DNA from: Archilochus colubris
Taxonomy: Eukaryota; Chordata; Aves; Apodiformes; Trochilidae
Length of the DNA: 64,000 nucleotides
NCBI GenBank assembly: GCA_023079485.1
Contig: CM041092.1
Span: 9,995,127 to 10,059,126 of the forward strand
Direction of reading: 5' to 3'
The notes beneath the pieces are model-generated. The model was not told where the DNA came from. It did not search any database and saw only the letters and a program-made list of their open reading frames with translations. Positions 28,401 to 43,400 of this stretch are shown here, piece by piece. The first letter of the stretch is position 1. Each line of letters begins with the position of its first letter. The translations under genes and the position numbers were made by a program.

Positions 28401-31400
28401 TACTCAGTCCTCTGGCCAGCAAAACTGTTTTCATTCATGGGTCTGTTTATAAATATTGGCACCTCATTTTGTCAGTGTTTGAAAGGAGAGATGACTACAG
28501 ACAGTGCTGCGTACAGCTCCGGTCCTTTCACAGTCTCTTGTGAAGTGGAGAAGCAGATTTTGGGTGGGAGACAATCTAAAGGAGAAGCAAGAATTCCATT
28601 CCTGTTAGTGGGAGGTTTAACAGGCCTCCTGCATCTGTGAGGCAGGCAGGAAAAGGAGTAATTTACAACATGTCGTAAATGTTGATTCAAGTTGCATCCA
28701 AGTCTTAGTCAATGCTACTTAGTCACTAATAAGTGGCGTTTGTTCTGCTGCTCTCTGAGTGCTGTTAACAGCCCCAGAGTAGCTGTTTCAAGCCATTAAT
28801 CCAGCTCCTGAAAGGGCTGCTGTGGATACCTTGCATCTTGGTTCTTCCACAAGAGATGCAACCAGTTTATCCATGGACTCAGGCTCTGACAAAGCTGGCA
28901 GTCACTTCCCAAAGCCCTCAGTGCTTCACTCCTAGTTTTAATCCAGATGGAGGAGTTACCCTTTTCTATTGAGGCCGTCAGCATGCTGTCCTGGCCTCTA
29001 CCCTGAGATGTGGGTTTCTGGCTTTGGGAGGGGGGTAGGAGAGAGGCTCCCCTGCCTGCAGCCTGCCCTCCTGCCTGCAGGCTTTTGAACACCTTGGCTG
29101 CCTGCCAGGCAGTTTGATAAAGGAGGAAGCATCTCGTTGCTAATTGCATTCCTGAAGGTCCCATAAAACTAGGTGGTCAGAGCAAGGAGAGGCCCTGGTG
29201 AGGGCATCACATATTTGATTCTAATGAAGAGAGACTGGCTCACCAGAGGTCAAGCTTCATTAGTTTTGGTGACACTAGATGGGTTTTTTTTGGTTTGGTT
29301 TGTTTTTTTTTTTTTTGGAGGGAGGGATGCAGGGTAGTACAGGATCATCTTTACTTTGGTGTCTCTAGAGGGATTTTCCCTGGACCATCACTGCTGTTTC
29401 CTGGCTCCCTGTGTGGGTGTCATCTGTGCACTCTTTGTGGGTGTCACGTGTGTGCTCTTCAGCCCCAGGACTACGGTTGTGTTGAGACTGTGCAGGAATA
29501 TCACAGCTTCTAAGTGCAACCTAAGCATAAGGAAACAACACTTGCCACGCTGTGAGTTCCTCCTAAACACAAAGGATCTCATCCCAAAAATCCATACTGC
29601 CTGAGCAACACACAGACAGCTGATGTTAGTGCAGCTTCGTGGGATCAGGTCTGTTGTGGTTTCTCTTCTCCATTTTTTAAAATTAGGCAATAAATAGGAT
29701 TTATAAACACTCTACAATTGTGAATACAACTTCTCTCTACCTCTAAGGAATTAAGAGCAACTTAACTGGTTAAGATAGCTAAAGATCTTGGCTAGCTAAG
29801 GCCAGTGCAGGGCTTCCAGTGGCACAAACAGCTCTGGTCACCAATAAAGCATTGAGTGTCAAATCTGCAAATACATACAAATGCCAGGAAGACTTCTGAA
29901 ATGGGATTTAGGAAGTGACAGTTCATTGAAAATCCATGGATTATTTCATAGAGAATAGCTAAGCTGATGTGCGATGTGACTCCAGCTGCCTTGCAGAAAC
30001 CACTTCAAAAACTGCTGATGAATTACTGTCCTCAGTATTTATTTCTGAATGCTTCCCTTTCTTGGTTTTATCAAATGGGGAAGCACTGTGAGGTTTTACA
30101 CTAAACCCAGTAAGATGAGGCTTTTCTGCTGGTTTTAACACAGCCTCAAATTAGAAGTCTCCCTCTTGCTTCTTCAGTTTGTTTCTGGAGGTCCCTGTCC
30201 TGGACACCATAGTGGTGTTTCATTGCTTTGTGTTTGTGGGAGATCTGGTGGGACAATGGCTCCAGTGCCAGCACAGAGATTCCTGGTTGTGCATTAGAGC
30301 CCCACACTCAAAGAGTAGCTCTCTGGTGTTTGATGATACTGCTGGTGTCTCCACCTTGGGGTTTCCGATGGGGTCTATTACCACACAAATCACTGTGCCC
30401 ATAAATACATCCTCAGGAAATAGACTTTTTTCCCACACTTACTTTTGTAGTTCTTATTCACATACCCAGGGGCAGTGCCTGGACAGAAATTGCTGGTGTG
30501 CACCTGAAGGCTAGAGATATGAGACTAAACATGATCCAGTTTTTTGGTTTTTTTTTTTCGTTTCTTATTCTTATTTGTCTTCATTTCTTTTATGTAGCCT
30601 TTTACCAGAAGATGTTGTTATTAAAGAAATGGGTAGTATTTGATTTATGAACTGCCAAGGTGCAGGTGATGGGTTGAGCATGGTTTAGGAGCTTTGCCTG
30701 TGCCCACTGGCCCCCTTGGCCTGCAGTGGTGCCAAGGGTGGGGTGGTAGCACTAATGTAGCCCCTGATAGAAGAGGAGAGGGTGGACTGCAGCAGAAAGA
30801 GGACAGAGAACAGAGCTTAAACCACATCAGCAATGTTTTCTTTTAAGTCATGTCAAGTCTTGTTATCTTCAGGTTTGGAGGACTTGAGGGGTTTTTTATT
30901 TAGTTTGTGTAAAAAGGCAGAATCTGAGCACTGCTCAGTGAAGAGTGAACACTGCTCAGTAAAGAGAGACCTAAAAGGGAGAGACAAAAGGAGCATGTAA
31001 GACATCAAAATTAAAGAACAGTCCTTTGTTTGTTACTAAGTGCTGTGCAGATGAGGAGGAGATGCAACCCCGGGTTAGTGCCCCACAGGTAGCTGCTGCT
31101 CTGCTCCCCAGGCTGGAGGAGGATGGAGGAGCACACATCTGCCAGCATTTTTAAGGCTTGTTTTGGGGACAGAGGGTGCAGTGTCAGCTGGGGTTAGTGC
31201 AGTGCAACCTCATGGTGCTAGCTGCTTCAGTAATGAGTTCTCCCACTTATTAGGTGGGGGTCTCATGGAGGGGGGTTAAGGAAGCAGCTGCATGTGCTGT
31301 TGGGGATGCTGGGCATGGGAGGGAGGTTTGGGCTGAACGACACTGGAAAACACAGTTGTGGAAAGAACCCTGTAACAGTTGTTTTTTAACTTTTAGTAGG

Positions 31401-34400
31401 CAGACATTTTTTATCTGGGGTGAGGGGAACCTAGTGAAGTCCTCCCTTCCTGATTAGGGTGGGATATAGGTTGTGTGTCTCTTTACCCAACCAAAGGGTG
31501 GGGCAGGGAGCTAAAAATCATATAATATATGATATGTTGGGCTGGAAAGCTGAGGTGTGCACATGCTGGGTGGATCCTGGGTGCCCATTGCTCCTTCTTA
31601 GCAGTCAACAAACGTGGTTTTGAACAGCTTGAGTTCTTCTGCCTACAGAGCCACTGCACAGCCTGGAGGGACCTTATGAACAGAATAAGTAATAAGGAGG
31701 TGGCACTGTGGGGCTGTCTCTCTTTTAAGATGTAGTCAAGGCTCAATCGAGCTGTACATTTGTCCTCGAGCTTCCTAAAAACCTTCCTCCTTGCTGGTTT
31801 CCCTTTCAGCCTTGGCTTTTATCACCTGCTCAGCCTAAATCCTTGCCCCAAGATGCCTGTGGACCTGAGAATAAATGCATGCAACAAAAAACCATCTCTG
31901 AATAAGAGGAAAAAATAAACCTCTGACTTGCTGTGCCCCATAGTAGTGATGAACTGAGGCCAAACACCCATACCTGGTGTCTTTGATGGGTGGGCATCCC
32001 CTCTCCACCTGTGACATATTTTGTCTTTAATAAGAATTTGTGTAGACTACAAACATTTAATAAGAAATTAATCCAATGGAGGACTTCTGCTGTCCTCTTG
32101 CTTATTTGGGCTTAAGCTGCAGAGCTGGGCATGTCCCACTTACTCTCATCACATGGATTAGTGCAAAGAATGTAAAGTTTAGGTCAGCTATCCTGTGGAT
32201 CAGCCTAAAGCAATGTAAGGCCCAGGTCAACTGGGGCAGGCAGGGCTGAGGGCTGTGATGGGTATTAACTGGAAGAGCAGTCAACTGAATTCACCTTCAT
32301 CCCATTCAGACCAAGGCTGCTTTCCCCCTTTCCCCTATGGGCAAGCTCCCTGCAGATGCTGTTTGGTGTGTGTCTGATGTCCTTTGCATGATATCGGAGC
32401 CCTAAATCAGAAAAAAGACCTCTTTTTTTCCTTTTTCTTTTTTTATTTTCTTTTTTTTTTTTTTTTCCCCAAAGGCATGTTTGTATAAAACAGATCTTTT
32501 CTGATGTCATTTGTTGAAATTCTTGCATTCCTGCTTCACCTCCTGAAGAGCATGGGGCCAGCCATGCTGCTGCAACATTTTGGGGAGGCAGAGCCTGATT
32601 GCTCAAGCAATGATTGGGAAAATGTATCTGCAGGCAGGAAAGAGACCAGGGAGGAGACTGCCACTGCTGTCATAGCTGAGATGCTGGCTTCTAGATGTCA
32701 CTCCACTGACTGGGGTGGCTGAGCCCTGGGGTCATCCTGGGCTGTTTCCAAACCCTTGCCAAAAGGTTGGGTCTGGCATGCTTGGCCTTGGGTCTGGCAT
32801 GCTTGGCCTGGGGGCAGTGAGGTCTGAGAGCAACACTCGAAACCTCTCAGCCTTTAGTGGGGAATGTTTTGAGAAACTCTCTGCTCTTTACTCAGTGTGA
32901 AGAGGATGAGAGGCCACAGGGACACATATGAGGCAGGGACATGTATGAGACAGACAGACTTACCCTCTGTGGGCAGCCCATGGTGCCCCTTGGAGTCCCA
33001 GGCTCCCAGATAATTTGAGAGGGTAGAAAGAGGCTCCCCAGGAGCTGTGCAAGTGACTGGCTGGTGTTAGCATCCCTCTTTAGCCATATTTAAATTAGCA
33101 AGTTAGTGGTCTCAAGCATCAACTATTATTTTGGAGACCTGCAGTGAAATGGGCACATTCACAGTGATGGTTGATTGTGGTAGTGGATGGCTTGTTACTT
33201 GCAACAGGGAAGCCAGGGAGGATTTCTGTTTAGAACACATCCTCTACCAGGGCAGGCTTTCTGGGTCATGCAGACTGGCTTTGGCTCGAGTGCAAGATCC
33301 CTCCTCTTGGCAGCCCTAAGTGTAGAGAGATGGGCCTGTAAACCAGTGCCTTGGAAGGGACCTGTCCTTAATGCTGACTCACTGGTGTCTGTGCAGCCAG
33401 CCTCTCCCTCTGGCAGCTCCTGCACTCTTTGCTAGTGGCTCTTAGGACTCTCTGCCCTAAGGCACCAAATTCATCAGTGTGTCCCATGTGGTTCTGGGTA
33501 TGCCCATCTCCAGGAGCTGTGCCTCATAGCCCCAGTGCAGAGTGAGGCAGAGAGCCAGGAGGGAGATATTTGCATCCCAAATTTCATCTTCATGAAGTCT
33601 TTATTTCTCTGGCACATAAACTCTTGGTCACTTTTTGGAGGAGCATGGGGGTGACTCAGTGTCTGTGTTTACTCACATCTCCAGTCCTTGGGAGGCTCCT
33701 GAAACCTCTCTTCCACTTCCTCCCGCTGCATTATTTCCATCCTTCCTCAGTGTCTCTCTTCTGCTTCCTCTCTGAATTTATTTTTTCCCCTTTACCAAGG
33801 TTTCTGTTCCCTTTCCAATTTGATCCTGAGACATGTGCTGCTCTCCTCCAAGAGGCTGGTCCTCCCTATCCTGGTCCCAAAAAGGCTGATGATCCCAGGA
33901 GGTTCAAATGACACCCCTTAATTGCTCTGATAATGGTCACCCAAACCCCTGGTCTGGCTGCTATGGTTCAGCTCAGAGGTTGCTGCAGATGGGTGGTTCT
34001 TAGATAGAATGCATAGAATTCTATGCTTGATGTGTATGCTCCTCATGGATTTCTTTCACAATAAATAAATGCAGCATTAGGTATTACACCACTGAGCACT
34101 ACCACTACATCTTTGTGTGGCAAATTTTGTTGACTCTTTGGGAGCTGGGCTCGGTGATCCTTATGGATCCTTTCCAACTCACGATATTTTATAATCTTTG
34201 AGTTGATTTCTCATGGGCACACAAATGACACTTCCATTTGTGTTTCTGCTCAGTGCTGTCTTTATTCTTCATGTTCCCTTGTGTTGCTGGCAGCAGGCAG
34301 ACCCTGCATGCCCCATCTTGCTCACACCAAGGGTCTGTGTGGTTCACACCTATGAGTATTCCAGTTAGACTTTCTTTGCCCAGCAGATGGAGTTCTGCTT

Positions 34401-37400
34401 CTCCAGAGTTTCCATTTCTGGCACGGAAAGAGTAAGGCTCTCTTTTCTAAATCCCCCCCCCCCCCCTTTCCTCTGCCCAGGCCCTCATTGCTGTCAAAGC
34501 CTTGCAGCACTCCCCAGATCTGGCAGCAGATCCATGGAGGGGCAGCCCGCACAGAGCGCTGCTGTTTCTGCCTCTTTTCACTGGGGTTTCTCCTTGTCCT
34601 CCAGCGGACCTTGCGCAAGAATCAACGCATGCTAATGAGGCATTAAATGCCAGGGCAGAATTAAAGAATAAAGAAGTGACGTCTTTGACATCTTTATGGG
34701 AGCCAGAGCTCTGTCTGTGGGTCTCCACTCTTAAAGTGGCACAGCCTGTGGGTGACAACCAGAGGTGTCATCTGATGGTGCATGCACAGACCCAAACCCC
34801 CAGCTCCTGCTGCAGCCTCCCCACCACCACCACAGGGAACCTTACATCTTCTCAAGTGGAAAGCTCCAAAACAAAAATAAGATGAGCTTTGAAAACACAG
34901 CTCGTTGCCTACTGGCTCCCCAAATTGAAAAGATGGTCTCAGAATGAACTTGCTTGAATCTGCTGCCTTTATGGCCAGCGTCCCACCGAGCTTGATGTTT
35001 GTGTTCAGTCCTTCTGATTGCAGTAATGGACAGACATAAACATTTGGAAATTCATGCTACATTTGAGATTTAGAGGCAGATGAAAGCCTCAGACTGGCAG
35101 GTGAGTGAAATTCTGGCTTTCTGCTGCATTTCTTCTTGACATATGCTGACAACCTGGGAATTTTGTTCAGTTTTGCTTAAAAAAATGGAATTTAAATAAC
35201 AGACCTGAAAGGGAAGTGCAGTGCAGGCTGCGGGTTCTTTTTTTTTTTTAATATAATTTTAAATTATATTCTGACTTCTTCCAGGTTCCTTGGGGAGGGG
35301 GAAATCTATTCCAAACCCATGGACCTTTGGTGAACCTGCACAAGATTGTCTTTGCATCCAAACACAGAACTGGGCAAGTCTCCCATGGCACTGGATTTTG
35401 CAGAGAAAGAATTTCTCTCTGCTCCAGAGCCCACCCCTCTTAACAAAGTCCAGCTGAAAGGACATTCAGCCCACTTGGGCTTTGGCAGGGTGGGAATTAT
35501 TATGCTTTTCATTTAAGGGTGGACTTGAACCATAGAATTTGACCCCAAAGTTCTGGCATTTGGGATTTTTCGGCTTGTTTTTGGAGCCAGGTTTTATTTT
35601 AAGAAAAAATCTGGAGGCTTTTGGGTGGTAGAAGCTGGTAAGAGCCTCTCTGCTTGGACACCAGATCAGAGAAACAAAAGGTCACCCTTCCTGGTCACCG
35701 TGTCTTGGTGGGTTGCAACAATATAGGTTTTCTCAAGCCCTTTATCTGCATTTGATCTAACTGTGTGACCCTCGTGTTTTTAAATCTTCAAAGTCATCAC
35801 AGTGACCAAACTAAAGGCAAGGCTAAATTTAGAGTTTGAGTAAAGAGATGAGCCAAGAAGCATGAGAGCAAAGATGCTCCTGGTTATGGACCCATTGGGT
35901 GTTGGTGGTTTCAGGGCAAGGTTGGAAGAGCCAAGTGAGAATGACACTTTGCCAAGCAGCTTCCTTTGTCAGGCTTTTTGGGGTGAAAGGAAACAAATGG
36001 GGAGGAACAACAGTGGGGGATGGGTGGGTTGTGAATCTCCTCTGTTAGGGAGTTGCAGATGAAATTCCTTACTGTGCCTGTGGGAGTGGAGAGTTGCCTG
36101 GAGCAGGGAGCATCAAGTGGGAGAGGTGTCAGTGTGTCCCATGGGAGACCCAATAAACACCTGCACTGGAGGGGATGGAAGTCAATGGAAAAGGACAGTG
36201 GCACAGAGCCCTTCTGGAGTTAGAGGACTGGAGGGAAACACAGGAGGGGGAAAAACCACACATACATACCTTCCTATCTGTTTTGAGGAATAATGAGAAT
36301 TACTAGCAATTTCTGCAATGCCTTCACTGTCAGGTGATTAAAAGGGGTGATGAAGCCAAGGATGAGCATGTGTCCAATTTGGTGGGATTGTATTTAGACC
36401 TGTGGCTCAAAGGGAATTGGTCAGCCATCCAGATTGCCCCATTCAGGATGAAACACTGTGTCCCTGGGAGGATCTGGCAGCAGCCTGAGCCCTGTATCAC
36501 TCCTTGCATTGGTAGCAGAGTCAGCAGCAGGACCTAAAAGCTGTAGTTCCCAGGTCTGGGTCTCCATCCAAAAGGCCACGTGTGGCAGGCTCAGCTCCTC
36601 GGCTCAGGCTCTAACGTAAGCAAAAGTCAAGAGATTTGGGAAGTGCTGAGCATACTTAAAAAAAAAAAAAAAAAAAAAAAGACTATTTTAAGAAATGCAG
36701 CTTTAGATCTCCTTCAGGAAATGAGTCTTCACTGCTTGTTTTGGCTTTGGTAAATCATCATCCATATCTTGTGATTGTGTTTCAGCTCCCCTTCTATAGC
36801 AGAGAGAAGGAAAATGAGGAAAGGCTGACCAGGGCTGCTGCAGGAAATCCGCCTGCCCCAGATTGCTTTCAGCTGCTTTCATGAGACAGCAGTTTCCAAA
36901 GCCCTGTTTTTCCTGCCCAGTTTTGATTTAACCCAGAAATTCCCGAGAGAGTGAAAAATTGTGGGGCTGAAGATTTTGGTTTTTTTCTTTGTAACCACAG
37001 TGCTGCACCGTGGGGAAAGCTGGCAGTAACGTGGAGCCAGTGGTGAGGTTTGTGACACCTAGGGCTGAAAGAGGAGCGCGAAGGGGTATTTAATTTTTCA
37101 CCTTTGGTTACATTAGTCTGTAGTGCTGATGCTATTTTTGATGACTGGTGAGCTCAGCCAGTACTGATCTTGAAATAAAGTCTTATTCAAAGCCTTGACC
37201 AAACCCATATGCTTCAAGATATAAATATCCATTGAAATCAATGCAGTGGGAAGATGCAGATTCATGGTGTCTGGTTTGAATAATGAGCAGAAAAGCAATA
37301 TTTACTTATTTCTAGTATTTACTTTGTTGTTTCAGTATTGCATTGCAGATAAATGAGTGTGGATGAGCTCTCTTTTGGTGGAAGTGGAGTTGGACAGTGG

Positions 37401-40400
37401 ATACATTTCAGTTTACATCGAAACCTCAGATGCTTGACATTTGCCCATGTTTGTTTATAAACTGACCTTCTTTTCACAAGGATGTGGTTGTACTCTGTAG
37501 GCTCCAGGAGCTAGGGATGCTCCTGCCAGCCTTCCTGCTCTTTTTTATTCCCTGCCAGACTTGTGTGACCCTGGGGAATGGACTCAATACTTGAAATTGC
37601 CACTGCTATCCCTGACTTCCCGCCGGTGCCGACCATCTGGCAGCAGCAGAGCCGCGGGACGCTGCCTTGCCTTGCCTGCCCCCTTGATGTGCAGCCCCGG
37701 CTGCTTTGAGTCATGGAAAGAGATTAGTGGGGAAGTCAATGATTTATTTGCTCTCTCTCCTACCGTAGCCCTTTCCCAAATGGAAAGGTCTAGGTTTTCC
37801 AAATGTTCAAAGCTGCCTTCTTCTGTGCCTTCTTCCTCCTCCCACTCAAAATGTGCTGTTCCCAGAGCTTCTCCTGCAGATGTTGGATGCTTTCAGTGGG
37901 AGGATGGGCTGGTACAAAAACCGATGGTCAAGCAGTGCCCTGTGTTGGTAGGGTCTGACTTCTTTCCTAAGTAGGTGTTTTTGGTGCATCCACCCCAAGG
38001 GAGCACAAACCACATGTGGCTTCATTGTGAGCACAGCAGCCAGGGCTCCTGAAAGGGATGGCACTGAGGAATCTGGAAATTACTTGCCATAGATGCTTTC
38101 TCTCAAATGGTTTTCCTGTGGGGTTTTTGTGGTTTTATTTCAAGCTAGTTGTTCAGGTAACCAAAACTGACAAAAGCACAGCATTATGAAGGTCCTGACC
38201 CAAAGCCTGAATGTCAGCATGGAGGCACAAAATGGCTTGATTTAATGGGAGAAAAAATTACCTTTCTCTTCGCAAGTGACTAAGAAACTGGCTTAAAAAT
38301 AATGAGAATTATTTTTTTCTTGTATGGTAGGCACATCAATTTAGTTTTTTAGAAGGTAGGGAGAAAAAACCAATGTTGGGGTGATCTTAGTTAAGACCTT
38401 TTTTCCCACTTCATAAAAGCTGGGATAATTTTTTTCTCTCTCTCAAAAGACAGCAGGTATTTTTGCACAATGTTGTGGTCCCCAGAAGTCAGGGGGGAAA
38501 CCATTTTCTATTGAAAGACCGAGGGCCTGAGCTTTTAGCACACTGAGTTTTGGACCTCTTGGTGCAGCAGTGTATGGTGAATTTCCAAAGAGGCAAAAGT
38601 ATTGCAGAGGGACAACTGGCTGTCCCACTGAGCTTTTCGCCACCATGGTGTCCCACTTTGCAGCCTGCTGACAGGAAGCCTGGGATGAAACCTGAGTCAG
38701 AGGGTGGAAGTTTCTGCCAGAAGCTTCTTTTCCAATCCCTGCTTGCAGGCAATGAGCACAGAGCTGGGATGAAGCCTGGAAAGCTGCAGAGGAGCAGCTG
38801 CTGGCATTGGTCTGCCCAGATGGGTCTGTGGGGTGAGGGCAGAAGTGGTTTGGTCTGTGGCTTCCATCCCTGTGGGCAGCCAAGGGGGAGAGGCAGAGGC
38901 AGCTGGGGTGAAACAAGGACAGTTGGAGGTCCTGCCAAAAGCTGTCTGAGTGTCAGAAAGATGTGTAGCCCAGCTGGGCATGCCAGTAGGATGGGGATAT
39001 ATTTGGGGGCAGGAATAGAGGGATCAACTGGGCTGTGGGTCTTGGTCTTGTTGGTTTCCTCCTGGGGAACAAACAGGGTGCTTTTAAGCAGCAGTGTGCC
39101 TCATGGCTGCCATCCCACCAAAGCCCAGAGTAGTCCAAACTTAGCCTGAGGATTGCTCTCTCCCTCCAGAAGCATTGTTTTTCTCTGTTACACCCTCCCA
39201 GTGTGTTTCTGCAGCTCTGACATGTTTTGTGTTAGCTCCCCAACAACCAAGAGCTGGCTTGAAAGGATGTTATCAAATTCAGAGGCAACGTTTCATTTCC
39301 CAGTTAGATCTGGATCATTTAAACATTGAAGTTCATCTCATTTCAAGGATGGGAAAAGAAGAAAACATCTCTTGTTATGTTTGGAGAACATAATTCATTT
39401 CTTTTGGCTTCATGAGTCATCTTTAATAGGGAACATGAAAACTCAAAGGGTTCAAGTGGGTTAAAATTGAGGGCAATATCCATGAGACCTTCCACTGGTG
39501 CAGAGGTATTTTGAAACATCCTCGAGGACACATTTTCATCTTGGAAATGAAACTGGGAAGTGAAAGAAGTTCATCATTGGCATGGTGGTGGAAGGCTTCC
39601 CACAGGCATGATGTGACATGCCCCAGAGGCTGCTTAACCACATCAGCACTGTGTGTGACCACAGGATAGCTGAGCCTGGAAATGCACAGCACTTTTCACT
39701 GCAAAATACAAGTCCCATGCTAGAAACCTCAGCTCTGGGTCACTGTCACTAACAGCCTTGCTGCCACATTTCCTGGAAGCTCCTCTGTGGTTGTGTCCTA
39801 AGCAGGGGGAATGGAGTGGATTCCCAGTTCTTATGCTCCAGATGGATGTAGAGAAGTGGGGTGACTCTTGTCATGCCCACATGAGAAATAAACGTATCCC
39901 GCCCACCACCTTTCTCCAGTCTCCAGGCTGTGTGTGGAATGAATCATGGAGCTCATGGTGCTCGCAGGAGTGGCCACTCTGAAGCTGCTGCAGGCTGTGA
40001 AGACTGTAACATCCTTGGTGTTAAAGGTCAACATGGAAATTCCCACTCTTGGCACATTCCCCATGTTGAGCTTCAGCCGTGACTTGTTGCATGCAGAGCC
40101 CATGTGGCCACAGCTGAGGGCACATTTCATGATTTTACATTTTGAGCTCACATCCCACACTTAGTCACCCTCATATGGAAGGGCTTTTTCTCTACCCCCT
40201 TCAAAAAACAAACCTGTTTACTTTAGAATGCTCTTTCTCAAGTTTTCCAGTCCTGGTGTTTTAATAGGAACATTATTTGCTTTCCCCAGAACAGCCACTC
40301 CAGGCTCCATTCCCTGCCTGCCAGGGGCTGGAAGGGGTGTGCAGGGTTTCTCATTTCCTGTACTGGCCTGGCACTGATGGCTTAAAAAACCAAACCATTT

Positions 40401-43400
40401 GGTGAGCAAGAAAGCTTCTAGAGATGGATTTCCAATGAATTAACATCTTGTGCTGGGTTCTTTGGTGTCCAAGGGAGACTGAGCTAAGGCTGACAATGCC
40501 AAGGCTCTTGTTCCTCTGTCCCAGAGCAGTGGGGTGGCTCCATCAGATTGGGATCATGTGGTGATGTGAACACAAGCAATGTGATTCTTTTGGCCCTCAC
40601 AGCTCAAATTTAAGTGTGAGAATGTTTACTGAATGCCATATACATGGTTTCCCAGTGCCAGCTGTGTTGCATTCCTTGAAATAGTGCCCCTTGAAGAAAA
40701 AAAGTGATTTACACCTAATTTAGACACATTCATTGCCACAGAGGTGCCAGACTTGCTGTGTGCAAGAGCCTAATTGCCTGAAGAGTAAGTAAGAAGTAAG
40801 GAAGCCTGAATTGTGAGTAAGAGCCCATCACTCAACTTGTCTTCCTCACAAAGGGAGGGTGCTCTGCAGCTCTGGTGGTTGGTATCACTGTGTCCCACAG
40901 GCTCAAAACTGGAGCCTCATGGGGAGGGGGGAAAACCAAACCTGGGTAAAACCCGTGTGCCTGGGGAAAGGGCAAGGCTGTTCTGAAGACAAACAGGGGA
41001 AGGGATTTTAATCTCCATCAGATGTCTGCAGGTGACCTCTAGAGATCTTGTGAACATAACCTCCTCTGTCTACCAATGTCTGAGTTTGCAGCCTGCATCC
41101 AAATCAAATGGTGGGAGGGCAGAAGAAGCTGTAGGAGGGTGACTTGTGCTGGGCTAGGACATATGAGATGCCTTGTAAAACAGAAGGTGTTCCCCATGAT
41201 TTTTGGCATGGGTTAGAGCCTGTCACGATTTCCACAGCCTCTCTGGCAGTCTTGGAGTGATGAGACAGTGGTTTTGTGCCGATGAAAGGAGCATGTATAT
41301 AATTTATCTTGTCTGAGGCATGAGAAGCTGTTTATAGTGGGAAAGCTGAACTGTAATTAGGCTGCTGATGAGCCTTGTATACAAACCTTTCAGCTCTTTA
41401 ATCTATGCCTTCAAAAGCATCCCTTCTCCTAGGGACCAACCAAGGAGGAATTCGAGCAGTATTTCCAGGGAGCTGATGGATGCCTTTCTGAAACCAGATG
41501 CTGGGCAGCCAGCCACTCCACTTACTGTCACCGAATGCCTTTAAGCCTGTTGACTTTCTCAGCCTGTCCCCACAGCTGCAAAGGGCTGTGTCACTAGAGG
41601 AGAACCCATACTGCACTGTTTTCTTCTTTCACCTCTGCTCTGAGCTTCCCCAAGCTGCTCCCTGAGGGAGGCTCAGCTGGTCCCAGCAACCTTCATGGTA
41701 CTAACTGGGATGCAGTGGTCTGGCTTGGAGATGGGAGATGTTGTTTGTTGATTTAAAAAAATTTTAAGGTGTTTTAAGGTTTTTAGGTGTTTTAGGTTTT
41801 ACTTCTAAAGTAAAACAGTTAGGAAAGCAAGGTAAGAAAGAAAGAAAGACCTTATGAAATTATTGACCTCCTAGGCTTTTGGCTGGTCAATCCTGGGTTT
41901 ACAAGCAGCAAGAAAGCACTGCTCCATTCCCATCTTCATTTTTCTTGATGTAAACAGAGTAATTACAGATTATTTTTTACAAAACACCAGCCTACCTACC
42001 CAGTAAACATAAGAAGCCCTTGCAGGAGCCCTCTCTTTTATGCCATTTTGAGTTCCTGGTGATAATAGTGATTTTTACTTCATATATATTAATATATTAA
42101 TAAATACTGATGATTGTTTATATTTATAGATGATGATTACTGTTGTTGTTGCTGCTATTATTATTATTATTATTATTAATTGTTATTATTTAGGTGTTTC
42201 CCATCACCATCTATTTGATGCTCTGCCAATTAAAGTCTCTCTGGCAGCTTTTCCTTCTGGTCCCTCCTGCAGAGGGGCAGCTGCAGCCCCTGGGATGTTG
42301 CTGATGTCCCTCCTCTGCTCTCATCTTCAGGCCATGGAGAGTGCCACTGCGGGGAGTGCAAGTGCCATCCCGGTTACATTGGGGACAACTGCAACTGCTC
42401 CACTGAGACAGACAGCTGTGTTTCCAGTGATGGGCAGATGTGCAGTGGCAGAGGAACCTGTGTCTGTGGGAAGTGTCAGTGCACTGAGCCAGGAGCTTTT
42501 GGAGAGACGTGTGAGAAGTGTCCCACCTGCCCAGGCGTCTGTAGCACTAAAAGGTATCCATGGAGGGTTAGGGAGGGATTCCAGGATTCCTTGCTGGTAT
42601 GGAGGGCAGCTCTTCGATTCCTGGGACACTTGTCAGCTAAGGAAATCCTCCTTCCTCATTAAGCAGAGGTGATTAGCCCTAGGCAAGCTTGCCCTTGCTC
42701 AGATCCCACACTAAGCAACCCAGGTAGAGAAGCAACAAAAGTTGCTGCCCAAGTCCTTGTGGAGGTTCAAGTTCCTGTTTGCTTCCAGCACTGTCCCCCC
42801 CTGCAGGAAAGGATGACAGCCCCAGTTTTGCTGCAAATGTCTGGGCCCAGAGAGTTGTGAGTTGTAGAAGCGGGGATGATGGGATGACTCCTGCCTCACA
42901 GTGACAGATGTGCCCCTGGGCACCAGGCTCAGATGGTGCAGAGCAGCAATGTCATCTGCCTTGATCCCAGGCAGAAAGGATTTCACAGTAGCTAATGGGC
43001 AAACAGTTTCCAAACCTACCAGCTGTCCTGCACCTTCATAGAAACCTTCATTCACCCTCAGCACAAATCCATCCTTTAAATGGAGATGCTTGGCTTTAAA
43101 GTTTCTCTTTCCTTCTGAGAAACTTCTGAGAAACTGCAGCCTCCAAGCCAACACCCAGGGAGTCCCTTTTTGAGGAGGCATCTCTGTATTCATACGGTTT
43201 CTGATGGGTGCTTGATCTTCCCCTCTATGTGTCTTCCTGCAGGGACTGCATTGAATGCAAGCTGTTTAACTCAGGAAGACTGGCTGATAACCAAACCTGC
43301 CAAAAGCACTGCAAGGACGAGATCATCACCACTGTGGATGTTCTTGGTAAGTAGACAGCAACAGGAGTGCAGGTGGTAGGAGCCAGAAACTGCACAGTTG

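Larger units (their letters stand above)
25066..42330 (+). other. ITGB5 intron 10 (17.3 kb)
   Basis: A 17265-nt intron between the I-EGF exons, by far the longest in the window. It holds a CR1 copy at its 5' end, a CR1 tail near 34120-34200, a tandem 21-bp pair at 32769-32810, an A run at about 36658-36680, a C run at about 34448-34465 and an AT-rich/(TTA)n patch at about 42080-42190. ORFs such as 38550-39149 plus (199 codons) match nothing I recognise. No nested gene or RNA was identified. Confidence 0.8.

Noticed and set aside
38550..39149. A 199-codon + strand ORF inside intron 10
   Set aside because: No recognised domain, no signal or motif, overlaps long ORFs on the other strand, and has no splice or polyadenylation context.
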